Of a stretch of 64,000 nt of DNA, positions 25,337 through 36,699 are shown piece after piece. The stretch lies in the NCBI RefSeq assembly GCF_014839805.1, contig NC_051124.1, forward strand, positions 7,564,001 to 7,628,000, given 5' to 3'. Position 1 is the stretch's first letter; the number at the start of each line of letters is the position of its first letter. A model generated the notes under the pieces. It ran no database searches. It saw only the letters and a list, made by a program, of their open reading frames with translations, and had not been told where the DNA came from. A program made the position numbers and the translations under genes. This DNA is from Manduca sexta (taxonomy: Eukaryota > Arthropoda > Insecta > Lepidoptera > Sphingidae).

Positions 25337-26645
25337 TTTTTTGTACCGTACAATTGACAAAATAATTACTAGTCAAGTCCATACCATTTCCTTACACTGT
25401 GAAGCTAGATGCTCGTGAGGACAGCGCGCCCATCGCTCTGAAACACTCAGCAACTCAGCACAATATCCACTACCGTTGCATTGTTTCAAATATTAACAGA
25501 TCATTCGTTAGTTTATTTCAGAATACCATAAAGTCTAGAATTTATTTTACTTGGCAAATTATTGTAATATCTTTTAAAAGAAACAAGTGTCAATACCCAC
25601 CACAATAGCCGGTAAATGTGTCGCGTTCCTGGATCAACCTGCATATATTGGGTTTAAATAGGCCGGCATAATTATATCGACTGGCGAGGGGTCGTCTATC
25701 GTCAGCCGACAGTTTTATTGGACCACTCTACTTGCTATCAAATGCAGGGTAACTTTGATGTGTCTGTTTAATAAAAGCTATTACAATAATTATAATATAA
25801 TTTTTTCTCCCTCCTGAGAAAATGCTTTAATAACCTTAGGGACCGTTTGATAACACTAATGATATTTTTATTACTACCACAGTTTTAATCTGTCCTGAAA
25901 AATGAAAGTAAATTTACATTGCAACAGCGAAGGTCCCAGGAAACATGATGCCATTTAAATGACATTTGCCAAAAAATATTCAAACACGCCTGTCGTGACA
26001 AAGGCTGAGTGACTTGCGTTCCCTCCCCTGGCCTAGAACGTGGGAACTCGGCTAAAAATTCAGCTTTCACGCCGGCTTCCGTGGGGCTGTCAGATATTTG
26101 CAAACAAGTGACTCATACACGGATGTGGTGTGTACATGTTAAATATAAACAATTTTTATTTGTCAATAGTTTTAATATCTCGAAATATATGTTGGTACGT
26201 AATGAAACAGTTTTCAGAAATATTATTACGATATCTTCTGTCTCATCTGTCTTAATACAGTCTGTAAAATAATATAATATTAAATATATATACTTATATA
26301 TAATTCCCGGACCGCGGAGATGAAAATACTTCGTAAGCGATCTCCTGATGCAATGACGTCTAGGTCTAAATTAGGGATTGCAATCCGGGAAAACGAGACA
26401 CGGATATTTTTGAATTTTTTTTTCGTCCGAATAGAACTTTCATATGGCTGGAACGCAAGCAAACACCTAATAACTAATATAAAATATATTATTAACCCAA
26501 ATTTAACCTAGTTATATTTTTTTATTATTATCGATTCACACTTACGTAAACTTACAATCATTTTATAATTTATAGATGTAAATAAGGATATCATAGAAAA
26601 TAAACATTTCTTTTTGTATCTATGCACGTTCAAATTATCATCTTA
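25337..26645. other. Intergenic DNA
   Basis: No gene was recognised. Overlapping frames of 72 and 87 codons at 25885..26272 on opposite strands have no motif. Composition is slightly GC-richer around 26000..26110. Confidence 0.4.
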
Positions 26646-26837
26646 CTAGCGACCCGCCCCGGCTTCGCACGGGTGCAATGCTGACTATTTAATGGGTGTT
26701 ATTGTTATACATATAAACCTTCCTCTTGAAACACTCTATCTATTAAAAAAAACCGCATCAAAATCCGTTGCGTAGTTTTAAAGATTTAAGCACACATAGG
26801 GACAGAGAAAGCGACTTTGTTTTATACTATGTAGTGA
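26646..26837 (-). mobile_element. Non-autonomous Helitron, 192 bp
   Basis: Read on the minus strand it starts A|TCACTACATAGTATAAAAC and ends GGGGCGGGTCGCTAG|T. ACCCG and CGGGT form the terminal hairpin just before the CTAG end. The ends, hairpin and A|T target agree exactly with the Helitron rules. It has no coding capacity. Confidence 0.7.
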
Positions 26838-27586
26838 TAAATAAATAGAAGATATTGCAATAAATAAACAAAATAGTTATGTGGATCCGTTCCGAATTGC
26901 AATCCTTAGTCATAATATTACTAGGTAAGTACTTATTTATATATTTCAGGGACAAACCACATTTAATATTACTTAAAAAAGTTTTGTGTAAGGGTCTATA
27001 AACATTATTAATTTTAATTTTTTAATAAAGGTATCTTTCATTGCCTTTCCTATAAAACATTTTACACCTTCACAAATATTGAACCACCTACATTTTCAAT
27101 ACATTTTATAGAAAGTTAAAATAAATATTAACTGTCTCGTTACATACGTCAGTATTAAAATGCGAGGACAAAATCTACGCATGAACCATGATTATTACAA
27201 GGCCAGATGGCAGTTTCGTTAAATAGTTGCATAATATGGAACAAAACATCTAATACGATAAATGTACTTTCTCAAATATTAAAAATAATTAAAATAATAA
27301 ATACTTATAAGGAAAATCATATAAAAATATAAAAAAGTGACCTACGCCACTTCATCTACATTTAAATAAATTAAGTCCAACACAATATCTATACAGTCGA
27401 AGATTACGTAAACTTGCGTCATATTACATGAGATAATAGAATATAAGATGAATATTGTAATTATTCATATTCAAAAGAAAGAATTGTCTATTACATTCTA
27501 TCGGTATGATGAAACCATCACAATAGTACCAGAAAATACTCAAGAATCGACATCGTTTACGCATGTATGGAAGACAACCAACCGCA
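26838..27586. other. Unique AT-rich intergenic DNA
   Basis: Nothing recognised. Confidence 0.4.
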
Positions 27587-28379
27587 CATATAAAAGATGG
27601 AAATATTCCACTCTCAGAACACTATAGGCAAATAAATATGCTATAAAACAATTACAAAGCCCTGTAGACATAGGCAGTATCGTTGTCAATACACGTTCAG
27701 ATGTATAAGAGACCACAGAACTTTCAATATTTGGTAAGATGATTACACAGAGCATATAAAAGATGGAAAGATTCCACTCGTAGAACATTATAGGCAAATA
27801 AATATGCTATAAAACAATTACAAAGCCCTGGAGACATAGCCAGTACGTTGTCAATACACGTTCAGCTGTACAACAGACCACAGAACACTCAATATTTGGT
27901 AAGACGATTACACAGAGCATATAAAAGATGGAAAGCTTCCACTCTCAGAACACTATAGGCAAATAAATATACTATAAAACAATTATAAAGCCCTGTAGAC
28001 ATAGCCAGTATCGCTGTTAATACACGTTCAAATGTATAAGAGACCACAGAACACTCAATATTTGGTAAGATGATTACCCAGAGCATATAGTAGACAGAAA
28101 AATTCCACTCTCAGAACACTATAGACAAATAAATATGCTATAAAACAATTATAAAGCTCTGTAGATACAGTCGGTATTGCTGTCAATACACGTTGAGACA
28201 GCGATGTATAAGAGACCACAGAACACTCAATATTCGGTAAGATGATTACACAGAGCATATAAAAGATGGAAAGATACCACTCGTAGAACATTATAGGCAA
28301 ATAAATATGCTATAAAACAATTATAAAAGCCTGTAGACACAGTCGGTATCGTTGTCAATACACGTTTAGACAGCGATGA
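27587..28379. repeat. Tandem array, ~166-172 bp unit, ~4.8 copies
   Basis: The word CATATAAAAGATGG or its variants recurs at 27587, 27753, 27918, 28084 and 28256, giving periods of 166, 165, 166 and 172 bp. Each unit carries ATTCCACTCTCAGAACACTA, TAGGCAAATAAATATGCTATA, AAACAATTA, CAATACACGTT and CACAGAACACTCAATATT. Units 4 and 5 share a 6-bp insertion (GACAGC) absent from units 1-3, so expansion was stepwise. Minus-strand frames of 65-85 codons run through the units. The period is not a multiple of three for most units, which argues against protein coding. The length is satellite-like. Confidence 0.9.
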
Positions 28380-28445
28380 GTAAGCGACCGGTGCCCCGCC
28401 GTCTGGCAACCGCGTTACGCGCAAACCAGTTCCGCGCATGACCCG
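28380..28445. other. GC-rich block at the end of the tandem array
   Basis: About 65 bases of GC-rich sequence (GACCGGTGCCCCGCCGTCTG, CAACCGCGTTACGCGC, AAACCAGTTCCGCGC) stand in strongly AT-rich DNA, directly after the last tandem unit. AACCAGTT resembles a Grainyhead site. No function can be assigned. Confidence 0.4.
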
Positions 28446-29654
28446 ATCAACTTGTATGGAATTTATTTACGCATTTATATGTGCTTTGATTTTGCACACT
28501 TTGCAATGGACTGACGGCCACTTTGTTATTAAAATAATTATTTGTAGCAACTCTTATGGTTCTAGAGACATTGTGTTTTGGCAGATTTACTTTAGCTATT
28601 TTTACTTTCATTGTCATCTGTTGATTTTATATTTTGAGGCTTTTCGATATCGAATAATCGGTAAATAATACAACACAATATATTTTTATTAATAAGTCGC
28701 AGCCATTTCAAGCATATCATCCCAGATGCTGGAGTCATTTCTTGTTATCGTCGATTCATCTGGAACCTTATTATCATTTTTTACTAATATATGGACACTC
28801 CGTTATAAACAAATGGCTTCATCTCGTTTCAAATTGCATCTTCTTTTTACTGATTTGAATGTCCTAGTTTAGTTTTAATAAGATTTCTCATACGTTTCCT
28901 TCAGATAACTATATATTCTATTTCTAGTTCAGTTTTAATGTTATTTTTCTAGAATTCGTGTATTGTATCCTATGCAGTCTAACATTTACCTTGTTATATG
29001 TAGAGTATGATGGATCTTTACCTGCTTACTTCCTTATGGTCATGGCATTAAATAAGCCTTAATACTTTCGTATTAAAATGGGTTTTCCAATATCAATATA
29101 TATTTCATCAGAAAGATTACTCATCGGATGTTTAAAATTAGGTTGATTAGATTTAACCAGAAATGTAATGATTCATGTATCGATTACTATCTCTATAAAG
29201 ATGTTATGATCAAGTTTAGAAAATAGCAAACTTGAACCTCTTTTTGTAATAACAATGTCTAAAAATTCCTTAAATAAAATAATTAATAATTCATTTAAAA
29301 ATTATCTACTTGGAATCTTTTGATATTAAAAAATCTTGTAAAGTTAACAAACCTTTTGAAATATTTTATGTTATATAGTATGACTATTATATTTCTCTAA
29401 GTCATTGCCTGACATTAAAGCATTTCAAAACAAAGATGTTAATAGTGTTATAAAATTCTGAGTAAAAAAGAAATTCATATTTCTACGTGACTCATTGACA
29501 CGCTGACGTGAACATCTCTTGAATCACCTTAAATAACATCAACACCCAAATAAAAAAAAACTTATTAATCAATCAATTTATTATCATTGATTTACAATTT
29601 AATGCAATACATACATAATATAAAAATATAATCAATTATATGTTTTTACATCTA
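28446..29654. other. Unique AT-rich intergenic DNA
   Basis: Nothing recognised. Confidence 0.4.
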
Positions 29655-29727
29655 AGGCTCTATTTTCACAGAGCGTTTCATCGCGGCAGGAAAGCGCGTA
29701 CAAAACGCTCGTGTGTAAATAGCCCCT
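29655..29727. mobile_element. Tiny inverted-repeat element (MITE-like), 73 bp
   Basis: The left arm AGGCTCTATTTTCACAGAGC and the right arm GCTCGTGTGTAAATAGCCCCT are imperfect inverted copies. GTTTCATCGCGGCAGGAAAGC and GCGTACAAAACGC lie between. The same TGTGAAATAGCC word ends a block near 54430. The class of the element is unknown. Confidence 0.5.
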
Positions 29728-30042
29728 AAAACTAAATAGAACATATAGCTAATAACAGAGTTACCTCTGTCATATTGGCACATGGAATATAAAAAAATAA
29801 TTTCACCAAACATCCTTAAACATAGGAAAATGACGGCTTAACGTCTATTGTCACGGAAATATCTCAGGAATACATCTTAGCGCGGCTTCAAACAAGCGTG
29901 TTTTACTTGTAGTAAGATATATAATATAAAGGCAGCAAATGTGAATTAGAAATTAATTTAAAAATCTTACTTTTACTTCGCATTAACGAAATATAGTAAG
30001 ATCTCGGCGATCAGGCGTCTCATTTTCTTGTTTATCAATCTC
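29728..30042. other. Unique AT-rich intergenic DNA
   Basis: Nothing recognised. Confidence 0.4.
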
Positions 30043-30229
30043 AATAATTATTTTTTAAATTCTCTTTACTAATTTGTAAAATTTTCTATTGTCCAAAAAT
30101 AAGAGGTAAAAAATCGAATACAAAATTATTTATATTTTTCGCAATAATTATTTCCTAAATTCTCTTTACTAATTTATAAAATATTCTATCCAAAAATAAA
30201 AGGTAAAAAAAATCTAATACAAAATTATT
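30043..30229. repeat. Tandem duplication, 100-bp unit, two copies
   Basis: AATAATTATTTTTTAAATTC at 30043 recurs as AATAATTATTTCCTAAATTC at 30143. TTCTCTTTACTAATTTRTAAA, CAAAAATAARAGGTAAAAAA and AATACAAAATTATT follow in both. It is a local duplication in AT-rich DNA. Confidence 0.85.
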
Positions 30230-32101
30230 GAAATATGTAAACAGAAAATTTCAAGTTATCTTCACATTATAGCTGTCTTTGTTATTTCACCTGCGATACA
30301 ATAAAGCGTAAACACTATAAAATACCTTCTTAATTCACTCGGCTCACTCATACTTGAACACCTCGAAAATCTACACTTACTTTTTTAACCGGTTTCATAA
30401 GTTTAATTTTAAATACAGTCAATTTGCTTTAGAACCAAATCATTTTGTTTTACGATATCATAGCTTTACATATTGCGTATTTTAATAATATAAAATAAAC
30501 GTACTCATAAATTGAACTACTACTTTATTACCTTCTTAAAATATGGATGTCAAATTAGCCAATAGTGTAGACTTTCTTATCAACCTTTTTAGTTCTAATC
30601 TTAACTCATTTCTACCCATAGTTAGGAACAACCCTAATATTATATATTAATAATAAGCGATTATTGGAATGTTATAAAGCATTAAAATTAAATAAATAAC
30701 ACAATTGATCATTTTATTCCGTCAAAGATTTGAATTTAGAACTGCATACGTCCCACGTATTAGAATAATAATATTTTAAATATTATATAAATATTATTTT
30801 TACATTATAATATATAATGCTAAGCAGTTAAGCTGTTTAAATGCTACCGTCTTAAATCTAATAAATACTATTTACAAATCACCAGAACGTTATGTGGAAA
30901 ATTTTGCAAACCAATTCGAAAAGAATCAATGAAAAAATAATTAAATAACATTATAACTGGATCACTTTAATCAGGTGTTTTCAAAATTTCACTTAACTTT
31001 ACACAACCCATATCCGCAGTCTACAGGGTGTTTCAAAAAATCCAATTAATTGCACTGGGATAGAATAACATGATATGATAAACAATTGAATTGTTCATCA
31101 TATCTATAATCATTTTAAGATTAAAGTGAACCAGCCAGTTTGTAATTTAACAATGTAGTCAACAAGAAACATTTACAAGTCGCGGGAGAAACGGAAACCG
31201 AAAGAAAGGAGTTTTTAATTTTAAATCATTGCAATATCCCATTCTGGCGGTGTTTATGATCAAGCACGAATACTGTTGTGTAAATAACGCTATAGGTGAT
31301 GTAGCGTGACGTCATCATTATGACGTATCACCATCTTAAATACATGGTCTCCTTGTTAGGGTTGTAGTGTATTTCTCTGTAACAAACAATTTAATAATTA
31401 ATAACGTGAAGACATTTTAATGCGATTCTGGATTAATAAAGGCCATATGGGGAAAACTTAGGGATACTATAAAATTATCGTTTGTTCTGATTTCCGTATC
31501 AATTAAAATAACAAAGAAAATAGGTCATATTTATTTTTATTAATGTGGTATGATTTAAAATGAAATTTAGCCACATTTAGAAACTACAATGATTTTTAGT
31601 AAGATAGGTCTTTAAATCATTGACATTCAGTGAATTAATAATACATCATAAAATTGTATGTATACCATTTGTGTTATTTTTTCACCTAGAAAAAATTATA
31701 ATACGTCTAAAATCAATGAGATTATGACAGTATTTAAATGGTGCTACGTTAGACAGCCGTTGGAAATAGCATGGAAAAGTTCAAATATGCTATACAAATA
31801 AATATTTAATAAACACGCCATGTTTGTTCGAAGCAGCACCTTTTAAATAAGCCATTATCAGTCTTACTTATAAAACATCGCGAAGCAATGCTTAGTTACA
31901 TCTTAAACTTCTAATCACAGGCGATGTTTAATTTTTACAGCTATTTAAACAATGCTTAACCACATATTAACGCTAAAACAAGTTTATAAGTAAAATTTTA
32001 GGTAATCGGTGGCAAAGCAATTGATTAAAACATAAGAAGAGTTTATAAGTAAGACTGTATATTCTGAAATGCTTGCAGGGCAATTATAAACCAGCACGAT
32101 C
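30230..32101. other. AT-rich DNA downstream of drm
   Basis: No gene was recognised. A near-perfect 33-bp palindrome spans 31072..31104 (GATATGATAAACAATT facing AATTGTTCATCATATC). Minus-strand AATAAA words near 31530..31542, or an ATTAAA at 32108..32103, are possible poly(A) signals for drm. Confidence 0.35.
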
Positions 32102-32276
32102 ATTTAATTTTTAAAAATCCGTCGCGGTCCTCTTCTTCGTACTTACTTTCGTAGTAAAGTTGACATCTTCGATATATACAAAAAATATACTTAAGATAAT
32201 GACAATAAGGTATAAAATATATCTTACTCTATAGTGTAAGAGAGACCGCAGTGGTTGGATCGTGCTTCCATCACCT
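32102..32276 (-). other. drm: Proposed drm 3' UTR (minimum extent)
   Basis: The transcript must continue past the TGA at 32279..32277. The first candidate poly(A) signal on the minus strand is ATTAAA (32108..32103); AATAAA occurs only further on, near 31535. The true end cannot be set from sequence alone. Confidence 0.3.
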
Positions 32277-32301
32277 TCACCGCCACAAGCATTGACTACA
32301 T
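32277..32301 (-). CDS. drm: drumstick, last coding exon (25 nt coding, C-terminal 7 residues and stop)
   Basis: This is the second coding segment of the gene whose first segment is 40261..40044. The first base completes the split Arg codon (AG|A). The next seven codons read Cys-Ser-Gln-Cys-Leu-Trp-Arg, then TGA at 32279..32277. Drosophila Drm, as I recall it, ends with the same peptide except Val for Leu. The acceptor is excellent: on the minus strand TTATTAATAACATTTTTTTC and then TCAATTGTTGTAG|A, which gives a branch-point-like TTAATAAC, a pyrimidine tract and the AG at 32303..32302. The two cysteines (residues 74 and 77 of the joined protein) supply the missing ligand of the second zinc finger. 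A 79-codon frame over the same DNA (32350..32111) is out of frame with this exon. The reading frame, phase, acceptor and peptide all agree, so the main doubt is only whether other last exons are also used. Confidence 0.88.
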
Positions 32302-32456
32302 CTACAACAATTGAGAAAAAAATGTTATTAATAACAATCAAAACACACAATTGTTAAAACAACACGTTAATCAATTGTTAAATACGTGTAAACATTCTAT
32401 AAATGATATTCCATTGTTTTGTTTTAAATAAAGAATAGAATGTTATTCATCATCAT

Positions 32457-32480
32457 CCACTGCTGAGCATGGGCCTCCTC
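32457..32480 (-). mobile_element. SINE family A micro-fragment
   Basis: CCACTGCTGAGCATGGGCCT and CCTC match the family A 3' body (minus orientation) over about 24 bases. It is too short for more than an assignment to the family. Confidence 0.5.
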
Positions 32481-33289
32481 AAAAGATTTTTAGAATGTTA
32501 TTATTTTTATTGAAATACTAGAAAAATAAAAATTAATTCAGAAAACTAGTTAATTTGGTGCAAAATTATTCGGTGCGTTTTCGGTTAGTCATTGTTAACG
32601 AATTAAAAAGACACCAAAAACACTTCATATTTGACATTAGGTAATAATAGAAAATATATTTTTGTTAATTCAAAACTCCGTTTTAATCCTTAAATAAGAT
32701 TGTATTTAAAATAACATTGAGCCAACAAGTTGTTTGACATTTTTTTGCTAAATCGCATCACAAAGAACAGTTTTAACATTTTAAAAGGATTACTGTCCAC
32801 GGCGCAGACAGCACGTTCCTTAAAACCAACAAAAGGCTCAATCTGTAAAAAAATATTAAGTCTTCAGACTTCAACCTTTCCATAAAACACACTTTAGTTA
32901 AGAATACACGTATGAATCACAAATAGATCGAACCATAAAAAGAAAAATAAAAACAAAACGATCTTAGAAAAATTATTTCCTTCAAAATGTTATTTGAAAA
33001 CCAGAATCGCAATAAATCGAGATAATACAATTATTTACATTTGATCATATCTGTCAGAAGGTGCGCTAAAATAACAAATTTAGTCAAAGGTTACAAGTGG
33101 GCAAATTGAATGAAATGTCATCAAGTCAAATCACACGATCGTGATGAAGATATTAAACGTGTCCGCGTTATTAAAGTTAATTGTACCTTTTTTAATTTTA
33201 ACAACAACCGAAACAGACGCGGAAACGAATTATAAAGCAATTATGACCCTTATTTGAATAAAAATGTAAAAATATAACAAAAAGTTTCC

Positions 33290-33500
33290 TTCAAACCACG
33301 TGTTTAAGAAAAAGTGAATCTAATTTCGTACTAATGGTATTCGAATCGAACTCGAAGTATCGAGATGTGTCGATACGAAGACAACAGTGTAAAGGCCGTA
33401 GGTGACAGCACCGGCATTTATACACTTCCGTGCGATACAAGACTAGGTTAGTTCGTGATCGCGCACCCTGTATGTGCGACTGTGGGAACCGTCTCTTTGT
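33290..33500. promoter_or_regulatory. GC-balanced block in the drm intron, possible enhancer
   Basis: This stretch is clearly less AT-rich than its surroundings and lies just 1 kb upstream of the last drm exon. A 71-codon minus-strand frame covers it, but without a domain, promoter or splice context. Conserved non-coding DNA is the simplest reading. Confidence 0.25.
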
Positions 33501-33780
33501 TTCCATATACAGCGTGCTTGTTATTTAAACAATTTAACGAATTTCAATTATAAAATGTTATTAATCTTAAAGAAATGTAATTCAAAACAACTATTCATGT
33601 AAAATTCATAAATACATTTTTAAATACTTTTTTATATCTTTAAAATTACGTAAGTTGTTAGTTATTCTATCAGAAATTTATTAACATAGAAACTAAAAGT
33701 AAGTAGTGTTAACAAGTTCCTAAAATCACACTCCGATAAATACATCCCATTACCTTTCAGAATATAATTACTTTTTCAAA

Positions 33781-34013
33781 TCTTACTAATATTATAAATG
33801 CAAAAGTTTGTGAGGATGGATGTATGCTTATTCCTCTTTCACGAAAAAACTACTGAACGGATTTGCATGAAACTGTACCGGCATATTTTTTATACATCAG
33901 AATAACATAAGCTGGAATTTATAATGATTTTGTACAACTTGGTATTATAACGATACAAATCAAATAAGTCGGAAACAATTATCCCGGGGGGTAAAACCGC
34001 GAGCAAAAGCTAG
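33781..34013 (+). mobile_element. Non-autonomous Helitron (Lep1-like), 233 bp, intact ends
   Basis: It starts A|TCTTACTAATATTATAAATG, followed by CAAAAGTTTGTGAGGATGG, the 5' end I associate with the lepidopteran Lep1 Helitron. It ends GTAAAACCGCGAGCAAAAGCTAG|T with a short hairpin before CTAG. The interior has CTACTGAACGGATTTGCATG and TAACGATACAAATCAAATAAG. It has no coding frame. It sits in the large drm intron, same orientation as the plus strand. Confidence 0.8.
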
Positions 34014-34425
34014 TAATCTATAAATGCACAAACAAGAGCACCCTGTACACCAAGAACATTTCTCAGGGGTGCCTAATTAACCGCGTTCGGCACCTCCAAG
34101 GCGCGATGCGCACTATTGTGTGTCAGATACCTGTGGTAATTAAGCGCATCTGTGACTTTACCGTCACTTAACCTTTGCTTAGATAAAGTACTTTTCATTT
34201 ACAATTAATCCCCGCTTCAAATGTTTTACTTGACTGTATCGTTTGCGTTAGTTATTTCTTAATCTGCGTTTGTGTTAATGAATTTTTAGATATTTAAATT
34301 GCTGAGTAAAAAAGACCTTTATTATTATTGATTGTTGTTTAAAAAAGGCCTTTATAGTTATTGTGCTAAACGTTAATTAATATTTAATAATTACACTAAT
34401 AAAAGTTAAATCATACTCTTACTTA

Positions 34426-34504
34426 CAACGTTATAAATGCGAACGTTTGTAAAAAATAACCACAGAAACTGCTGAACGAATTTAGACGTAATTTGCAGTA
34501 TGAA
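34426..34504 (+). mobile_element. Helitron 5' fragment
   Basis: CAACGTTATAAATGCGAACG, TTTGTAAAAAATAACC and ACTGCTGAACGAATTTAGACG resemble the 5' third of the element at 33781. The match ends where the inverted repeat at 34505 begins, so the copy is broken. Confidence 0.55.
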
Positions 34505-34632
34505 GTTTTTAAGTTAAATGAAAATATAAATACCAATTACTCACTTCACAAATATTGATTGTTATCAACAATTAATTTAATTGCCATTTTAAGGTGAGTA
34601 ATTGGTATTTATATTTTCACTTAGCTTAAAAC
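34505..34632. repeat. Strong inverted repeat, ~40-bp arms, 49-bp loop
   Basis: The left arm is 34505..34544 and the right arm 34594..34632. GAAAATATAAATACCAATTA and CTCAC on the left face GTGAG and TAATTGGTATTTATATTTTC on the right with no mismatch over about 25 bp. A few mismatches extend the stem outwards. The loop contains TTGATTGTTATCAACAA. It could be a foldback MITE or a structured intronic RNA. Confidence 0.85.
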
Positions 34633-35194
34633 CTTACTACACAACAACGCCATTTTGTAGATGATATTTTGTTCTTGGGGACCGTCGGTTTATTTAATAA
34701 TACAAATAAACACTCTGTGATCGATCTCTCGTGGCTTAATCATTCAAAACGCAATTTGTAACGATGCTAAAGTTTACAGCGGTATGTTTTTAAATAAATT
34801 CGCATTTGACATTTGCTAAGGTACGCATGAACTTTGCTCTGTAGAAATATTCCATTACATTACCCGAAGCCACAAGCCTTTATATCTGTTTTGCTCCATT
34901 AAAAACCTTGTATTTGTAAGCTTACGATAATACCTTAGGTTTTGTAATGTTGGCATTATATACGCAAGCATCATGTTGTGGAAAATGATTTAAGTGTTTG
35001 AGTAAGTTGTTTTGGTGTGATAAAATCAAAATATTTACACGTTATACTAATTACCTTTTAAAGTTATTAGGATTTTACATTAACTAACATGATTATTACA
35101 GAAAAATTAACCTTTGGTCGCGGCTTCGAACGTGTGAAAGATTTTCCGGAATAAAATTGAAGTTATATTTTATTTTGTTATGTTTATTTGAATA

Positions 35195-35275
35195 TTAGAC
35201 ATTAAAATTCAATTATTTTTCGGATTTTATCGCGGTTTTTACATTTTTTTAAAACCGCACTAAAATCCTAATAGC
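35195..35275. mobile_element. MITE family E, short internally deleted copy
   Basis: TTATTTTTCGGATTTTATCGCGG faces AAAACCGCACTAAAATCCTAAT across only about 15 bases, so the terminal repeats are kept and the centre is lost. Upstream TTAGACATTAAAATTCAA is the outer end of the family. Confidence 0.65.
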
Positions 35276-36068
35276 TAATATTGGAGTTCCATGTAGGTTT
35301 CCAATTCTAAACACATAAGTATTTTGAGATGTCCGAGGCTGATAATTTTACTTATATGTAATATGTTCTCTGCCTACCCATAAGAGTGCAGGCTTGCCTC
35401 CTCCACCTTGTGTGTTACAAAAATGAGCATGATGCACTACTACTGCCTTCACCGGAGTTAGAGGTACATAGATCACTTAAAATACGAACTCCAGAAATGT
35501 CAGCAGAGTTCATTGCTCATATGTTATATCATCACCGTAAAAGAACTCAGAATTTCATATATAATGTCACGTGGTTGTTAATTAAAACAATTTAATAGAA
35601 GCACTAGTTTAAAGACTCGAATGTTTACAACCATTATAATCGTTAATAGGCAATAATCGATATATCAACTCGATGCGCGAGTCGTGAATCGAACGTATCG
35701 ACCTATTGAGAATCGATGTGCCGGAGATAGCGCATTGGGTCATCGGCGCAGGCCCTAACTAAATGGGACATCGCGTTCTCGATTTAGAATCGTAATTAAG
35801 CGAGATGTATTGTTTCCCATTAAGCTATAAATAAACAAGGACATGAGAGCCAACTGTAGTGCTTTCGACGTAATTAATTGTTGTTTATGATCTTAATTTG
35901 ATTAATCTTGGATCAGGAGTTTATCATAAAGTATTGAGATTATTTTATTATATTTAAAATTCGAACACAAAAATTGTTTAACCAATATCATAAAAAAAGA
36001 AAACGTATAAGAAATTCTGCGAGTTTTAAATTTCCGCAATAAAACCTCCTGATCTAAATTAAAAAAAA

Positions 36069-36371
36069 TTGGCTACCAAATTTGAACTTAGAACACTAAA
36101 AACCCTGTCCTCCGTGGAGGTTCACGACACCGTTCGGGAACACATGATCGGTACGCAGTCCACACTTAGCAAAACAATCAGTAGCGGTACTTATGCCGAG
36201 GGCGCTCACGTAGCGTACAGTACTGACGTTTCACACGCAATCCCTCATTATCCATCATCTCGGGTGATGTTCGGTAATATCGCCGGTGCTTTGATGAAGA
36301 TATCGGTATTGCTACTTGGACTCTGGGTTGAAAGTTTATTGTACGGAAAGGATTTCACTAAAACGTTTTGA
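36069..36371 (+). other. Unrecognised 100-codon frame in the drm intron
   Basis: The frame opens at TTG, not ATG, and ends TGA. Composition is closer to coding DNA than its neighbours, and a hydrophobic stretch (ALMKISVLLLGLWVESLLYG) occurs near its end. No domain, promoter or splice signals are evident. It could be a fragment of a transposon ORF or chance; I do not call it a gene. Confidence 0.2.
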
Positions 36372-36699
36372 TATTCTTTTGTTCGATTCTATGGAATTGC
36401 TGAAGAGTGTATTTTTAGTGCAAATAATCATGATTAGTCTGATAAGTTGAAATTAAGGAACACTAACTTAATCGTATTTAGAAATGCAATAACTATCTCT
36501 CAGAAGCGTTCTCAAGCCTATTATTTAGGATGCAAAATTAAACACCGACAGAAATGATCCTAGTTTAAAATTCGTGGTAAACGAAACACATTAAAATGTT
36601 CTCTAAAGGGCTCACCAAAAGTCATCGAAATATTTCAAATCGGATCGCACAATAACAGACAAATTGCGGCAATTTCGCAGTACTGTTAAGCGTGGTACA

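Noticed and set aside
27587..28379. Possible CRISPR array
   Set aside because: The repeats are contiguous 166-bp units without spacers, and the genome is eukaryotic.
27540..28439. Four similar minus-strand frames resembling a repeated protein
   Set aside because: They are the tandem array read in changing frames; the period is not a multiple of three.
32111..32350. 79-codon minus-strand frame
   Set aside because: It overlaps the last drm exon in another frame and runs through its acceptor; no motif.
34505..34632. Candidate microRNA precursor
   Set aside because: The arm does not match any conserved insect microRNA I remember, and the stem is more perfect and AT-rich than usual; a foldback element is likelier.
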